From positions 248,001-312,000 of the forward strand of contig JBCCHF010000001.1 of NCBI GenBank assembly GCA_039028895.1: a DNA stretch of 64,000 nt. Reading direction: 5' to 3'. Position numbers and translations under genes: made by a program. Below, in pieces: positions 55,901 to 63,841 of the stretch. The notes under the pieces are model-generated. The model did no database searches. It had not been told where the DNA came from and saw nothing but the letters and a program-made list of their open reading frames with translations. How positions within the stretch are numbered: the first letter of the stretch is position 1; every line of letters begins with the position of its first letter. The stretch comes from JAHDCJ01 sp039028895 (lineage in GTDB: Bacteria; Bacteroidota; Bacteroidia; Chitinophagales; Saprospiraceae).

Positions 55901-58900
55901 GATGCCATTTGCCAGGACATAACTGTGCAGCTTGATGGCAGTGGTTCCACAACAATTAATGGGTTTGACCTGGATGGCGGAAGTGCCGACAACTGTACCA
56001 TTCTAACATTTGCAGCAGTGCCTGACACTTATAGTTGTGCTGATATAGGAACGACAGCTTCGGTGCTAACCGTAACCGATCAATCCAGCAATACAGGCAC
56101 CTGTTCTGCCAATATCACAATAGAGGACAACCTCCCTCCTTCTGCCGTTTGCCAGGATATTACCGTCCAACTTGATGGAATGGGTAATGCCATGGTCAAT
56201 GCCGGACAAGTTGATGGTGGAAGTACGGACAACTGTGGCCTTCAAACTACTTCAGTAACCCCAAACACTTTCGACATCAATGACCTTGGCCCAAATGCCG
56301 TTGTGCTTACTGTTACTGATGTCAATGGAAATACGGCAACCTGTTCATCGAATGTTGAAATCCAGAATTTAAATTTGCCTAATGCCGTTTGCCAGAATGC
56401 TACTGTTCAATTAGATGGTACTGGCAATGCTTTCATTACAGCTGCTACCATTGATGGTGGATCTTCAGCAATAGGTGGCATCCAGTCTCTATCAGTTACT
56501 CCCGATAATTTTGATTGCTCAAATACTGGTCAGAATTCAGTTACACTGATGGTCACTGACAATTCCGGAAATGTAGCAACCTGCTCGGCAATTGTTACTG
56601 TTGAAGATAATTCACAACCTACTGCGATTTGCCAGGATATCACCATTCAACTTGACGGAACGGGTTCAGCCTCTGTCACCACTGGTCAGATAGACAATGG
56701 CAGCTCTGACAATTGTGGGATTCAATCAATGAGCCTTTCTTCAGATACTTTTGGCTGTTTTGAGGCCGGAGCAAATAATACTACGCTTACAGTAACCGAC
56801 GATTCAGGTAATACCGATTCATGTGAGGCGATAATAACAGTTGAAGACGATTCGCTTCCAGTAGCCCTTTGCCAGGATATTACCGTCCAACTTGACGCCA
56901 ACGGCATGGCAATTGTAAATGCCAGCCAGGTTGACAACGGTAGTTCAGATAATTGTGACTCACCTATTTTATTGCTGAATCCAAACAGTTTTGATTGTTC
57001 CAGCATTGGAGCAAATCTGGTAACATTAACCGTAAGCGACCTTGCTGCCAATACAGCAAACTGCACTGCAACAGTAACTATTGAAGATGGAACGACACCA
57101 AACGCTGTTTGTCAGGATATTACCATTCAACTCGGTGGAGGTATGGCAACGATAACACCAGGACAGGTTGATGGTGGCAGTACAGATAATTGTACCATAC
57201 AAACCATGACCGTAAACCCCAACAGCTTTAACCTTGGAAATCTCGGTCCAAATACTGTCTTCCTGACCGTAACCGATGGCGAAGGAAGTACAGACATCTG
57301 TTCAGCAATTGTCGAAGTACAAAATAATAACGTTCCTAACGCCGTCTGTCAGAATATTTCCGTTCAGCTTGACGCTTCCGGAATAGCTACGTTCACAGCG
57401 GCAGAAGTCGATGGTGGAAGTTCCGCCAATGCGGGCATACAGTCGATGACAATCGTCCCCGACAATTTCAATTGTCAGGACGTCGGACCAAACAATGTTA
57501 CACTTACCGTTGTCGATAATCTCGGTTCTTCAGCATCATGCACCTCAATAGTCACTGTAGAAGACACCCTTCCTCCAACAGCCATATGCCAGGATATTAC
57601 CATTCAACTTGATGGCATAGGAATGGCATCGATTTCTTCAGGACAAGTTGATAGTGGCAGTACCGACAACTGCGGTGTCCAGTCCATTGCGGTAACGCCA
57701 GATAACTTCGACATTAACGATATCGGCAGTAACACCGTCGAATTGACTGTGACTGATTTCAATGGTAACTCAGCCACCTGTTCTGCTAATGTAGAGGTCG
57801 AAAACAACAACTTACCTAACGCCGTTTGTCAAGATATCACGGTCGAACTTGATCTAAATGGCTCAGCCAGTATTTCAGCTAACGACGTAGACGGAGGCAG
57901 TACAGCCAATGCCGGAATTCAATCATTATCTGTTTTTCCCGATGATTTCCTTTGCTTCGACGTTGGGCAAACCAACGTTACACTAACCATAGTCGACAAC
58001 CTGGGTAATTCAGCAACCTGCACAGCAATTGTTACCGTCGAAGACAACCTCCCTCCAAACGCTGTCTGTCTCGATACAACAGTGCAGCTGGATGGTATGG
58101 GCAACGCCACGATAATTGATGCGCAAGTCAATGGTGGTAGCACAGACAACTGCGGCATCCAGTTTATGAGTGTATCCCCCAACACCTTTGACATCAACGA
58201 TATTGGATCAAACACCGTGATTTTGACATTGACCGATGTGAATGGCAATACCTCGACTTGTAGCGCCAATGTTGAAGTGGAAAATACTAACGCTCCTACT
58301 GCCGTTTGCCAGGATATCACCGTTCAGCTTGACGCTTCCGGAATGGCTGCGATATCAGCAGCTGATGTCGATGGAGGTAGTTCTTCGGGAGCAGGTATAC
58401 AGTCAATAAGTGTAGTGCCCGAAAATTTTGATTGCCAAAACGAAGGCCAAAATACGGTCACACTAACTGTTATAGACAACCTGGGAGCACCTGCTTCTTG
58501 TACCGCAGTCGTAACAGTTGAAGACAACCTCCCTCCAACAGCCATTTGTCAGGATATCACCGTCCAACTTGATGGAACAGGAATGGCATCGATCTCTACT
58601 GGACAACTAGATGGCGGCAGCACTGATAATTGCGACATTCAAACAGTTTCAGCATCACAAACAGATTTTGACATTAACGACATTGGGGTAAACCCGATAG
58701 TTTTAACGGTCACTGACGTGAATGCCAATACCGCAACATGTAACGCCAACGTAGATATTCAAAACACAGGACTGCCCAATGCTTTTTGCCAGGATATTAC
58801 GGTGCAACTTGATGCTTCCGGTGTAGCTACGATTGATGGGACAGACGTTGATGGAGGCAGTACGGTTTCTTCAGGAGATATTCACCTGTTTGCTGATCCA

Positions 58901-61900
58901 AATAGTTTTGACTGTAGTCACCTGGGTGCTAATCTGGTTACCTTATGCGTAGTGGATGATATGGGTCAATCTGCTACCTGCCAGTCAACAGTTACGGTGG
59001 TGGACCTTATCGCTCCTACCTGTGAAGCCCAGGATATCTCAGTAACCATTGATATGAATGGTATGGCAGCTATCGACCCAATGGCGCTTGTTGTACAACC
59101 TGGTCAACTTGATTTTTCTGATAGCGGCCAGTTGTTAGGGGCAGAATCTACAAATGAATGTCTCTTGTTCGACTTTGATAACGATGGTGATCTTGACGCA
59201 TTTTTTGCAAACGAGAATCAAATCAACTTTGATCCGTTTAACTCCGTATACTTAAATGACGGCGCTGGTAACTTTACGGCGTCAGGAGTCAACTTTGGTC
59301 CTGCTTTAGTCAGGGCAGTTGATGCTGCTGATATTGATGGAGACGGAGATATCGACATTGTAATGAGTAGCACTTTCGGAGAGGCCAATAGTTATTTTAA
59401 TGATGGTGCGGGTAATTTCACTGCCGGTACAAATTTCATTTCATCTTTTAATACCATTAATCTTGCTATAGGTGACCTAAATGGAGATTGTGCACCAGAT
59501 GTTTTTGTTGGGAATGGAGGTACCACACCTAACACCGTAAAATTTAACAATGGAGATGGCACATTCACAGACTCTGGACAATCACTGGGAATCGGTACAT
59601 CATGGACCGTAGAATTAGGTGATGTAGACAATGATGGGGACCTCGACGCCGTAGTCGCCAATACCAATGGTGAAGACAAAGTCTGGATTAACGATGGTAA
59701 TGGCATGTTTACCGACAATGGTCAGTCACTGTATGCGGATCAAAGTACAGGACTAAGATTAGGCGATCTGGATGGAGACAACGACCTTGATTATTTCCTT
59801 ACTACTAATAATATTCTCCAGCCTTCTTTGGTTTACCTGAATGATGGCTCTGGCAACTTTACCGGGACAGGTCAAAATATTGGTCAAAGCAATGGCACTG
59901 ATCTGGAATTGGCTGATTTTGACAAAGATGGTGACCTCGATGCTTTCGTCGTAAATATTGGCCAGCCTGATACTGTTTGGATAAATGATGGCAATGCCAT
60001 ATTTACTGCCCACACCACTACCTTCCCGCTGGATTTTTCCTTTTCTGCGGCTTCAGGAGATGTTGACGATGATGGCGATATCGACATTCTGGAAGGGCAT
60101 TTCACCGGAGGAAATCCTAATTTGGTTTACCTCAACACCTTTGCAGGAACCGGGACGATGGATAATTGTTCCCTGTTTGGTGATCTGGTCTTTTCGGTCG
60201 ATCCTCCTGCATTCGGGTGTGATGAAGTCGATACTACCCAGCCTGTTGTTCTTACGGTAACCGATGCCTCTGGAAACAGCTCTATGTGCACTGCTATGGT
60301 TACCGTAAACGGCCCCGCTCCCCCTATCTGCTTCCAGCAACCACCTATCGCTGTTTGCCAGGATATCACCGTTCAGCTTGACGCTTCCGGAATGGTATCG
60401 ATAACAGCTGCTGATGTTGATGGCGGTAGCACTGCCGATAATGGCATTCAATCGATGATGGTATCTCCCGAAAGTTTTGATTGTATGGATATCGGAGTCA
60501 ATCTGGTTGTTCTTACAGTAACTGACAATCTTGGGGAAACCTCAACTTGTGAAGCCCAGGTGTTAGTTGAAGATGACGAGCTTCCGGCAGTTATCTGTCA
60601 AAATATAACAGTTCAACTTGACAATACTGGCTCTGTAACCGTGGATCCTGATCAATTAGACAATGGCAGTACAGATAATTGCGGCATCGTTAATATGACT
60701 TTGCCGCAAAACACCTTTGACTGTAACCAGTCTGGCGATAATACGGTTATCCTCCTCGTTGAAGACCAAGGAGGCAATATCGGCACCTGCGGCGCGGTAA
60801 TCACTGTTGAAGACGCCTCCCCTCCAACAGCACTTTGCATGGATTTTACCGTACAACTTGATGGAACTGGTATGGCAATGATCTCACCAACAGATGTTGA
60901 CGCAGGTAGTTCAGATAACTGTGGCATACAATCGATTTTTGTAGTACCAAGTGCATTTACGGTTACCGATATAGGCGCCAATACTGTAACCTTGACCGTA
61001 ATCGATGACAGCAACAACACTTCTACTTGTACAGCCACCACAACCGTTGAGAATAACAACGCACCGATTGCAATTTGCCAGGATATTAATATCGAACTGG
61101 ATGCTTCAGGTACTGTTTCTATTTTAGCTTCAGATGTCGATGGTGGAAGTTCTGCTGTTGGCGGAATTCAGAGCATAACAGTTAGCCCTGACACCTTTAC
61201 CTGTATGGATATTGGCGATAATCTGGTCACTTTAACCATCTCCGATATCAGTGGCAACCAGTCTACATGTGCAGCTACTGTAACTATTGAAGACAACGAA
61301 TCACCAAATGCAATTTGCCAGGATATTACTGTTCAACTTGGTGCAACTGGCAACGTCAGCATTGCGGCAACGCAAATTGATAATGGCAGCTCAGATAATT
61401 GCGGCATCGCAGGTATGGTACTCAGCCAGGTAGATTTCACATGCAACGACATAGGACCTAATTCGACTTCACTGACTGTAAGTGACCCTGATGGCAACCA
61501 GTCTGCCTGCAGTGCAAATGTGACGGTTGAGGATAATTTACCTCCGATAGCCCTTTGCCAGGATATCACCGTCCAACTTAATGCTTCTGGCAATGTCGGC
61601 ATTGCGGCATCGCAAATTGATAATGGTAGCTCAGACAACTGTGGGATTACTTCAATGATCGTATCTCCGTCCAATTTCACCTGTACTGAGCTTGGTGACA
61701 ATCCTGCAACACTTACAATTTCTGATGTAGCTGGCAATACGACGAATTGCGCAAGTACAGTGACGGTAGAAGATAATTCCATGCCCACCATTATTTGTCC
61801 TGCAAACATTATTGCCGGAAACTGTGCCACAGTCACTTCAGTTCCTATACCTTCAGTCTCCAGCCTGTGTGGTAATTTCACCTTGATGAATGACTTTAAC

Positions 61901-63841
61901 GGCAGTGGTGACGCTTCTGGTGTTTACCCGATAGGTTTAACCACTGTCACCTGGACGGTAAGTGAGTCAAATGGCAATTTAGCAACTTGCTCGATGACCG
62001 TTGAAATCGTGAACGCTCTACAGGTTGCCGTAAGTTCAACATTGGTTTCCTGCACAGGTGGTAGTGATGGTACAGCTACAGCTATAGTTGGCGGTGGGAA
62101 TTCACCCTATACCTTTAATTGGAGTAACGGACAGACTGATATGATTGCTACCGGATTGTCGGCCGGCCCGATATCAGTGACGATAACAGATTTTTCAGGA
62201 TGTCAGTCAACCGCAGAAACGATGATCTCTGAAAATGCTCCGCTGAATATAACGCTCGACATTACGGCTCCTGCATGTTTTGATGAATGCACAGGGGTTG
62301 TCCAGGCCATTGTTCTTGGTGGTACTCCGGGTTATTCTTACGAATGGAGTACTGGGCAAACAGGTGTGATTGTGGCTGGTCTTTGCGATGGTGATTATAG
62401 TTTATCCGTTACTGATGCATTAGGGTGTACCCAAAATATCAGTTTCACGGTTGACGAACCTACCCCAATTGATCTGAATCCTGCCAGTATTAATGGTATT
62501 TGTACGGCCTCAGCTGGTACTGCAAGTGTAACTCCTTCGGGTGGAACAGGTGATTATACCTACCTCTGGAACACAGGTGCAACAGACAACCAGATCACTG
62601 GATTGCTGCCTGGTCAATACGACATCACAGTTACGGATGAAAACGGATGTGAAGAAACTACTTCAATGCAGATAGACGTATTGGGTAATATTTCTCCAGT
62701 TTTGGATATTTCTGATATTACTTGCTTTGGTGCAAACGACGGGTCTATTATTGTACTTAATCCAGGCGATTTTTCATATACCTGGAGTAATGGTTCTACT
62801 ATGAATTCGGCTACTGGATTGAGTGCAGGCGAGTATACTGTTACCATGGTCGATAATATTTCCGGTTGTACCGGAATGATGTCAGCCACGATTGAGGAAG
62901 CTCCACCTCTGATGTCAGACATCCTGACTTTTGATAGTCAGTGTAGTGAGAGCTCGGGTTCAGCTTCAGTTATAGTTTCTGGGGGCGTTTCTCCATACAG
63001 CTACTTATGGAGCAATGGTGAGACTACAACAACTATCAATAATCTTTTTTCCGGAAATTATTCAGTAACCATTACGGATGCTGATGGCTGCACAGAAGAA
63101 AATATTGCTTTTGTTACCAGTGAAGATAATGGGCCGGTACTGGATGTATTTTCAGTAAACGTAAGTTGTGCTGGCGCTAATGATGGTTCAATCGATGTAA
63201 CCATTGTAGGTGGCGCTATGCCATTCACCTATAGCTGGACAGATGGTCCTGAAGTGGAAGACCGTAATGGTCTTGGGCCTGGTATTTATACTTTGCTTGT
63301 CAATGATGCTAATGGTTGTTTTGCGGCTACTTCAGTTGTCATTTCGCAAGCAGGAGCATTAACCCTGGATACTGGTTCAACCCCGTCTTCAGGTGACGAC
63401 GGATCGGCTTTCGTCACAATATTTGGGGGCGTCTCACCATTCACCTATCAATGGAGCAATGGTGGTACTGGACCAATAATCGAAGATCTGGCACCAGGAA
63501 CTTATACCGTTTCTGTCACCGATGCCAATGGGTGTACAGGACAGGCAGAGGTAGTGGTGCCGTTATTTACAAATATAGAAGAGCTCGAAAGTCTCGAGCA
63601 ATTTGAAATATATCCAAACCCAACTTCTGGATTGGTGAATATTGAAATAACCTTTGACCGGCCATTGGCATTTTGGTTGTCAGTTTACAATGTATTGGGT
63701 CAAAAAATTGAGCAGACGACTGAAACACGGTCTGTTTTCAATACGCGTTTTGATCTAACAAGTTATCGGTCAGGAATTTATTTTATCAGCCTTGAAACAG
63801 AAGAAGGAATAGCAGTTAGGCAGGTTTTTGTGGTCGAATAA
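49961..63841 (+). CDS. Giant modular T9SS surface protein (beta-helix, Ig-like repeats, VCBS, HYR, SprB)
   Basis: The ATG at 49961 gives a signal peptide (KRALPFLILFFSLSANPVLSQ). The GTG at 49907 lies in a predicted hairpin and is less likely. The 4626 residues run as follows. Two tandem parallel beta-helix modules cover 23-1080, then one PKD-like domain to about 1170. Ig-like repeats of 80 residues (core CQDITVQLD.SG...I...DVDGGS) occupy 1171-3945, with a HYR module after repeat 1. A calcium-type VCBS propeller is nested in repeat 23 at about 3046-3398 (DFDNDGDLDAFF, DVDNDGDLDAVV). A second HYR lies near 3947-4020, followed by seven SprB-like repeats to about 4535. A type A sorting domain closes the protein (FEIYPNPTSGLVNIE, SGIYFISLET). 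It should be a surface-attached fibre about 80 repeats-units long in sequence terms, likely an adhesin. Confidence 0.9.
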   Translation: MKRALPFLILFFSLSANPVLSQVFVDVNASGLNNGTSWTNAYTNLQSALINTSSGQIWVANGTYQPTTCNPCLDADRLISFDLPPGVQLYGGFAGNETLLSQRDWTTNLCILSGDIGIQNDSTDNTFRVVNIENSLTTTRLDGFIIEEGNADGSSINGTFFSGGGIYIDANPSGTGNVRIHNCTIRNNFAGGGGGMAVDAVIGGVIEADIRNCTFENNRASTGNVSSTGGAILMLGNSGAQIRPTIVDCTFNNNFVGNDGAAISMTPSGATSILETRISRCTFTNNESTDRGGAIWYRMIQGTSNVKINDCYFGNNIAGGQGGAVFARSSFDAIGNDTLLNCIFSQNQSTGTSSVNEGEGGAIFLRGSQTATRNHEILNCAFDRNFATHRGGAVGTTSFFDTPSDTIGTINADFVNCSFYGNITDGDGGAFHANGLQGTNNLTITNSILWGDTAMVSGMEILQVNSNVSIAFSNVSGGVPAGIADGGNNVDTEPFYNNPDNGDLRIGGCSPLVDAGNNAAVLSTQDPDPDGDQRIWDGIVDLGAYEVGIIYVDLTATGANNGDSWTDAFTDLQDGIDKAGGGDQIWVAEGIYSPTTCSGACTDTDRLISFLLKSGTELYGGFDGSETALSQRDWTTNFSILSGDIGTPVDSTDNTFRVVWAENTSAKTVFDGVIVEEGNADGSSINGTYFSGGGMYIDANPSGIGNLKIQNVTFRNNFAGGGGAMAIDAVIGGTIEAEIRDCVFEGNTASTGNVSSTGGAILMLGNSGATIRPTIIGCTFQNNFVGNDGAAISMTPSGSTSLLATKIDSCTFFNNESTDRGGAVWYRIIQGISAVKISNSTFQSNIAGGQGGGVFARASFDAVANDTIVNCIFSQNQSTGTSSVNDGEGGGLFMRGSQTATRTHQVLNCVFDRNFATHRGGAIGTTSFFDTPSDTIGTINSFLVNCSFFDNQTDGEGGAVHANGEQGTNNMTLLNSIFWNDSAGADGDELFNNSSNISLAYCDIDGGVPPGITDNGNNLDIDPKYLDPSNGNLRLEPCSPLIDIGDNAVVQAEQDPDPDGNSRIQNSTVDFGAYEFDGNPAVTAPMIITSDQTICPDITSISLSANTPANAGETGMWSVLSGAGNFNPSASSPNATVTGLSNGLNTFAWNITNSFCSFDDVSVDITLQDNTAPSANCQNITIQLDMSGNATISAADVDGGSTDDCNISNMMVSPNVFSNADLGNNTVTLTITDVGGNDDTCNATVNVVDQIMIACPSDISVGNDPGVCEAMVNIPQPTITNPPLPPITFTLINDYNNTNDASDDYFQGTTTVTWTYTESTGGMLSCQLTVMVEDTEAPQANCQNITVQLDGSGMAIISPTQIDNGSTDNCGSIAPAAMSLDQTTFNCNDVGDNTVTLTVNDDVDQTTTCTATVSVDEVSPPSAICQDITVQLDGMGNVTIDPSQVDDGSQDNCSGISLGLNQTAFNTGNIGSNTVVLTVTDANSNSATCSANIEVQNNNVPSAVCQDITVQLDASGMAAISATDIDGGSSAIGGIASLSVSPNDFSCLDTGNNTVTLTVTDNSGNTGDCTATVTVEDVIPPTVLCQDVTVQLDIAGNGMATAAQIDNGSTDNCGIASSTVTPNNFTCQNFGDTPVVYSVTDDSGNTSTCAAIVTVEDNIFPIAECMDITVQLDASGNYNLTPAEIDNGSSDNCPIAGLSVMPNSFNCQDIGTNTVTLSVSDDPSNLANCISQVTVQDIISPSAFCQDITIQLDGGGVANIVAADVDGGSTDNCSIQNLTISQTMFDANDLGTNTVTLTVTDANGNTATCFAQVEVDNSNPPIAVCQDITVQLDGAGTASISASDVDGGSSSSVGIQSLSIDINAFDCLNLGTNAVVLTVTDISGNTATCQSSVDVIDELSPMAACIDVTVQLTGSTETITSSQVESGSSDNCGVTLVTLSQSTFNCSDLGVNPITVTISDASSNESTCIANVTLEDLTPPDAICQDITVQLDGSGSTTINGFDLDGGSADNCTILTFAAVPDTYSCADIGTTASVLTVTDQSSNTGTCSANITIEDNLPPSAVCQDITVQLDGMGNAMVNAGQVDGGSTDNCGLQTTSVTPNTFDINDLGPNAVVLTVTDVNGNTATCSSNVEIQNLNLPNAVCQNATVQLDGTGNAFITAATIDGGSSAIGGIQSLSVTPDNFDCSNTGQNSVTLMVTDNSGNVATCSAIVTVEDNSQPTAICQDITIQLDGTGSASVTTGQIDNGSSDNCGIQSMSLSSDTFGCFEAGANNTTLTVTDDSGNTDSCEAIITVEDDSLPVALCQDITVQLDANGMAIVNASQVDNGSSDNCDSPILLLNPNSFDCSSIGANLVTLTVSDLAANTANCTATVTIEDGTTPNAVCQDITIQLGGGMATITPGQVDGGSTDNCTIQTMTVNPNSFNLGNLGPNTVFLTVTDGEGSTDICSAIVEVQNNNVPNAVCQNISVQLDASGIATFTAAEVDGGSSANAGIQSMTIVPDNFNCQDVGPNNVTLTVVDNLGSSASCTSIVTVEDTLPPTAICQDITIQLDGIGMASISSGQVDSGSTDNCGVQSIAVTPDNFDINDIGSNTVELTVTDFNGNSATCSANVEVENNNLPNAVCQDITVELDLNGSASISANDVDGGSTANAGIQSLSVFPDDFLCFDVGQTNVTLTIVDNLGNSATCTAIVTVEDNLPPNAVCLDTTVQLDGMGNATIIDAQVNGGSTDNCGIQFMSVSPNTFDINDIGSNTVILTLTDVNGNTSTCSANVEVENTNAPTAVCQDITVQLDASGMAAISAADVDGGSSSGAGIQSISVVPENFDCQNEGQNTVTLTVIDNLGAPASCTAVVTVEDNLPPTAICQDITVQLDGTGMASISTGQLDGGSTDNCDIQTVSASQTDFDINDIGVNPIVLTVTDVNANTATCNANVDIQNTGLPNAFCQDITVQLDASGVATIDGTDVDGGSTVSSGDIHLFADPNSFDCSHLGANLVTLCVVDDMGQSATCQSTVTVVDLIAPTCEAQDISVTIDMNGMAAIDPMALVVQPGQLDFSDSGQLLGAESTNECLLFDFDNDGDLDAFFANENQINFDPFNSVYLNDGAGNFTASGVNFGPALVRAVDAADIDGDGDIDIVMSSTFGEANSYFNDGAGNFTAGTNFISSFNTINLAIGDLNGDCAPDVFVGNGGTTPNTVKFNNGDGTFTDSGQSLGIGTSWTVELGDVDNDGDLDAVVANTNGEDKVWINDGNGMFTDNGQSLYADQSTGLRLGDLDGDNDLDYFLTTNNILQPSLVYLNDGSGNFTGTGQNIGQSNGTDLELADFDKDGDLDAFVVNIGQPDTVWINDGNAIFTAHTTTFPLDFSFSAASGDVDDDGDIDILEGHFTGGNPNLVYLNTFAGTGTMDNCSLFGDLVFSVDPPAFGCDEVDTTQPVVLTVTDASGNSSMCTAMVTVNGPAPPICFQQPPIAVCQDITVQLDASGMVSITAADVDGGSTADNGIQSMMVSPESFDCMDIGVNLVVLTVTDNLGETSTCEAQVLVEDDELPAVICQNITVQLDNTGSVTVDPDQLDNGSTDNCGIVNMTLPQNTFDCNQSGDNTVILLVEDQGGNIGTCGAVITVEDASPPTALCMDFTVQLDGTGMAMISPTDVDAGSSDNCGIQSIFVVPSAFTVTDIGANTVTLTVIDDSNNTSTCTATTTVENNNAPIAICQDINIELDASGTVSILASDVDGGSSAVGGIQSITVSPDTFTCMDIGDNLVTLTISDISGNQSTCAATVTIEDNESPNAICQDITVQLGATGNVSIAATQIDNGSSDNCGIAGMVLSQVDFTCNDIGPNSTSLTVSDPDGNQSACSANVTVEDNLPPIALCQDITVQLNASGNVGIAASQIDNGSSDNCGITSMIVSPSNFTCTELGDNPATLTISDVAGNTTNCASTVTVEDNSMPTIICPANIIAGNCATVTSVPIPSVSSLCGNFTLMNDFNGSGDASGVYPIGLTTVTWTVSESNGNLATCSMTVEIVNALQVAVSSTLVSCTGGSDGTATAIVGGGNSPYTFNWSNGQTDMIATGLSAGPISVTITDFSGCQSTAETMISENAPLNITLDITAPACFDECTGVVQAIVLGGTPGYSYEWSTGQTGVIVAGLCDGDYSLSVTDALGCTQNISFTVDEPTPIDLNPASINGICTASAGTASVTPSGGTGDYTYLWNTGATDNQITGLLPGQYDITVTDENGCEETTSMQIDVLGNISPVLDISDITCFGANDGSIIVLNPGDFSYTWSNGSTMNSATGLSAGEYTVTMVDNISGCTGMMSATIEEAPPLMSDILTFDSQCSESSGSASVIVSGGVSPYSYLWSNGETTTTINNLFSGNYSVTITDADGCTEENIAFVTSEDNGPVLDVFSVNVSCAGANDGSIDVTIVGGAMPFTYSWTDGPEVEDRNGLGPGIYTLLVNDANGCFAATSVVISQAGALTLDTGSTPSSGDDGSAFVTIFGGVSPFTYQWSNGGTGPIIEDLAPGTYTVSVTDANGCTGQAEVVVPLFTNIEELESLEQFEIYPNPTSGLVNIEITFDRPLAFWLSVYNVLGQKIEQTTETRSVFNTRFDLTSYRSGIYFISLETEEGIAVRQVFVVE
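50027..53190 (+). repeat. Tandem duplication of a 527-residue beta-helix module
   Basis: The first copy starts at 50027 (VFVDVNASGLNNG) and the second at 51608 (IYVDLTATGANNG), an offset of 1581 bases. Both run through QRDWTTN.SILSGDIG, EEGNADGSSINGT.FSGGG, the NN.STDRGGA region and end DPDPDG...VDFGAYE. Similarity holds along the entire length. Confidence 0.9.
53471..61797 (+). repeat. Array of about 29 Ig-like repeats with a 240-base period
   Basis: Repeat starts such as 54218, 54458, 54698, 54938, 55178, 55418 and 55658 are exactly 240 bases apart. Two units (starting 55658 and 57095) are 237. The period is broken only by the HYR module near 53713-53960, a few one- to three-residue indels near the start, and the nested propeller at about 59093-60156. 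Consensus opening is PPxAVCQDITVQLD and closing NTATCSANVTVEDN. Confidence 0.88.
62020..63565 (+). repeat. Seven SprB-like repeats before the sorting domain
   Basis: Seven units of 68-76 residues share the SprB core ...GGxxPYTYxWSNGxT...GL..G.Y.VTVTDxxGC. The first begins near LQVAVSSTLVSC and the last ends TGQAEVVVPL. The second unit has the four-cysteine variant (CFDEC and GLCDG) also found in the adhesin at 35569-41862. Confidence 0.85.

Noticed and set aside
53471..61797. Regularly spaced DNA repeats that could suggest a CRISPR or satellite array
   Set aside because: The 240-base units are in frame, diverge mostly at synonymous or conservative sites and encode folded repeats. There are no short identical repeats with unique spacers.
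61333..61881. Minus-strand ORFs inside the giant genes, for example 182 codons here and many at 36096-41000
   Set aside because: They arise because the repeat codon bias leaves the antisense frame open. They repeat with the array and show no start-site or domain support.
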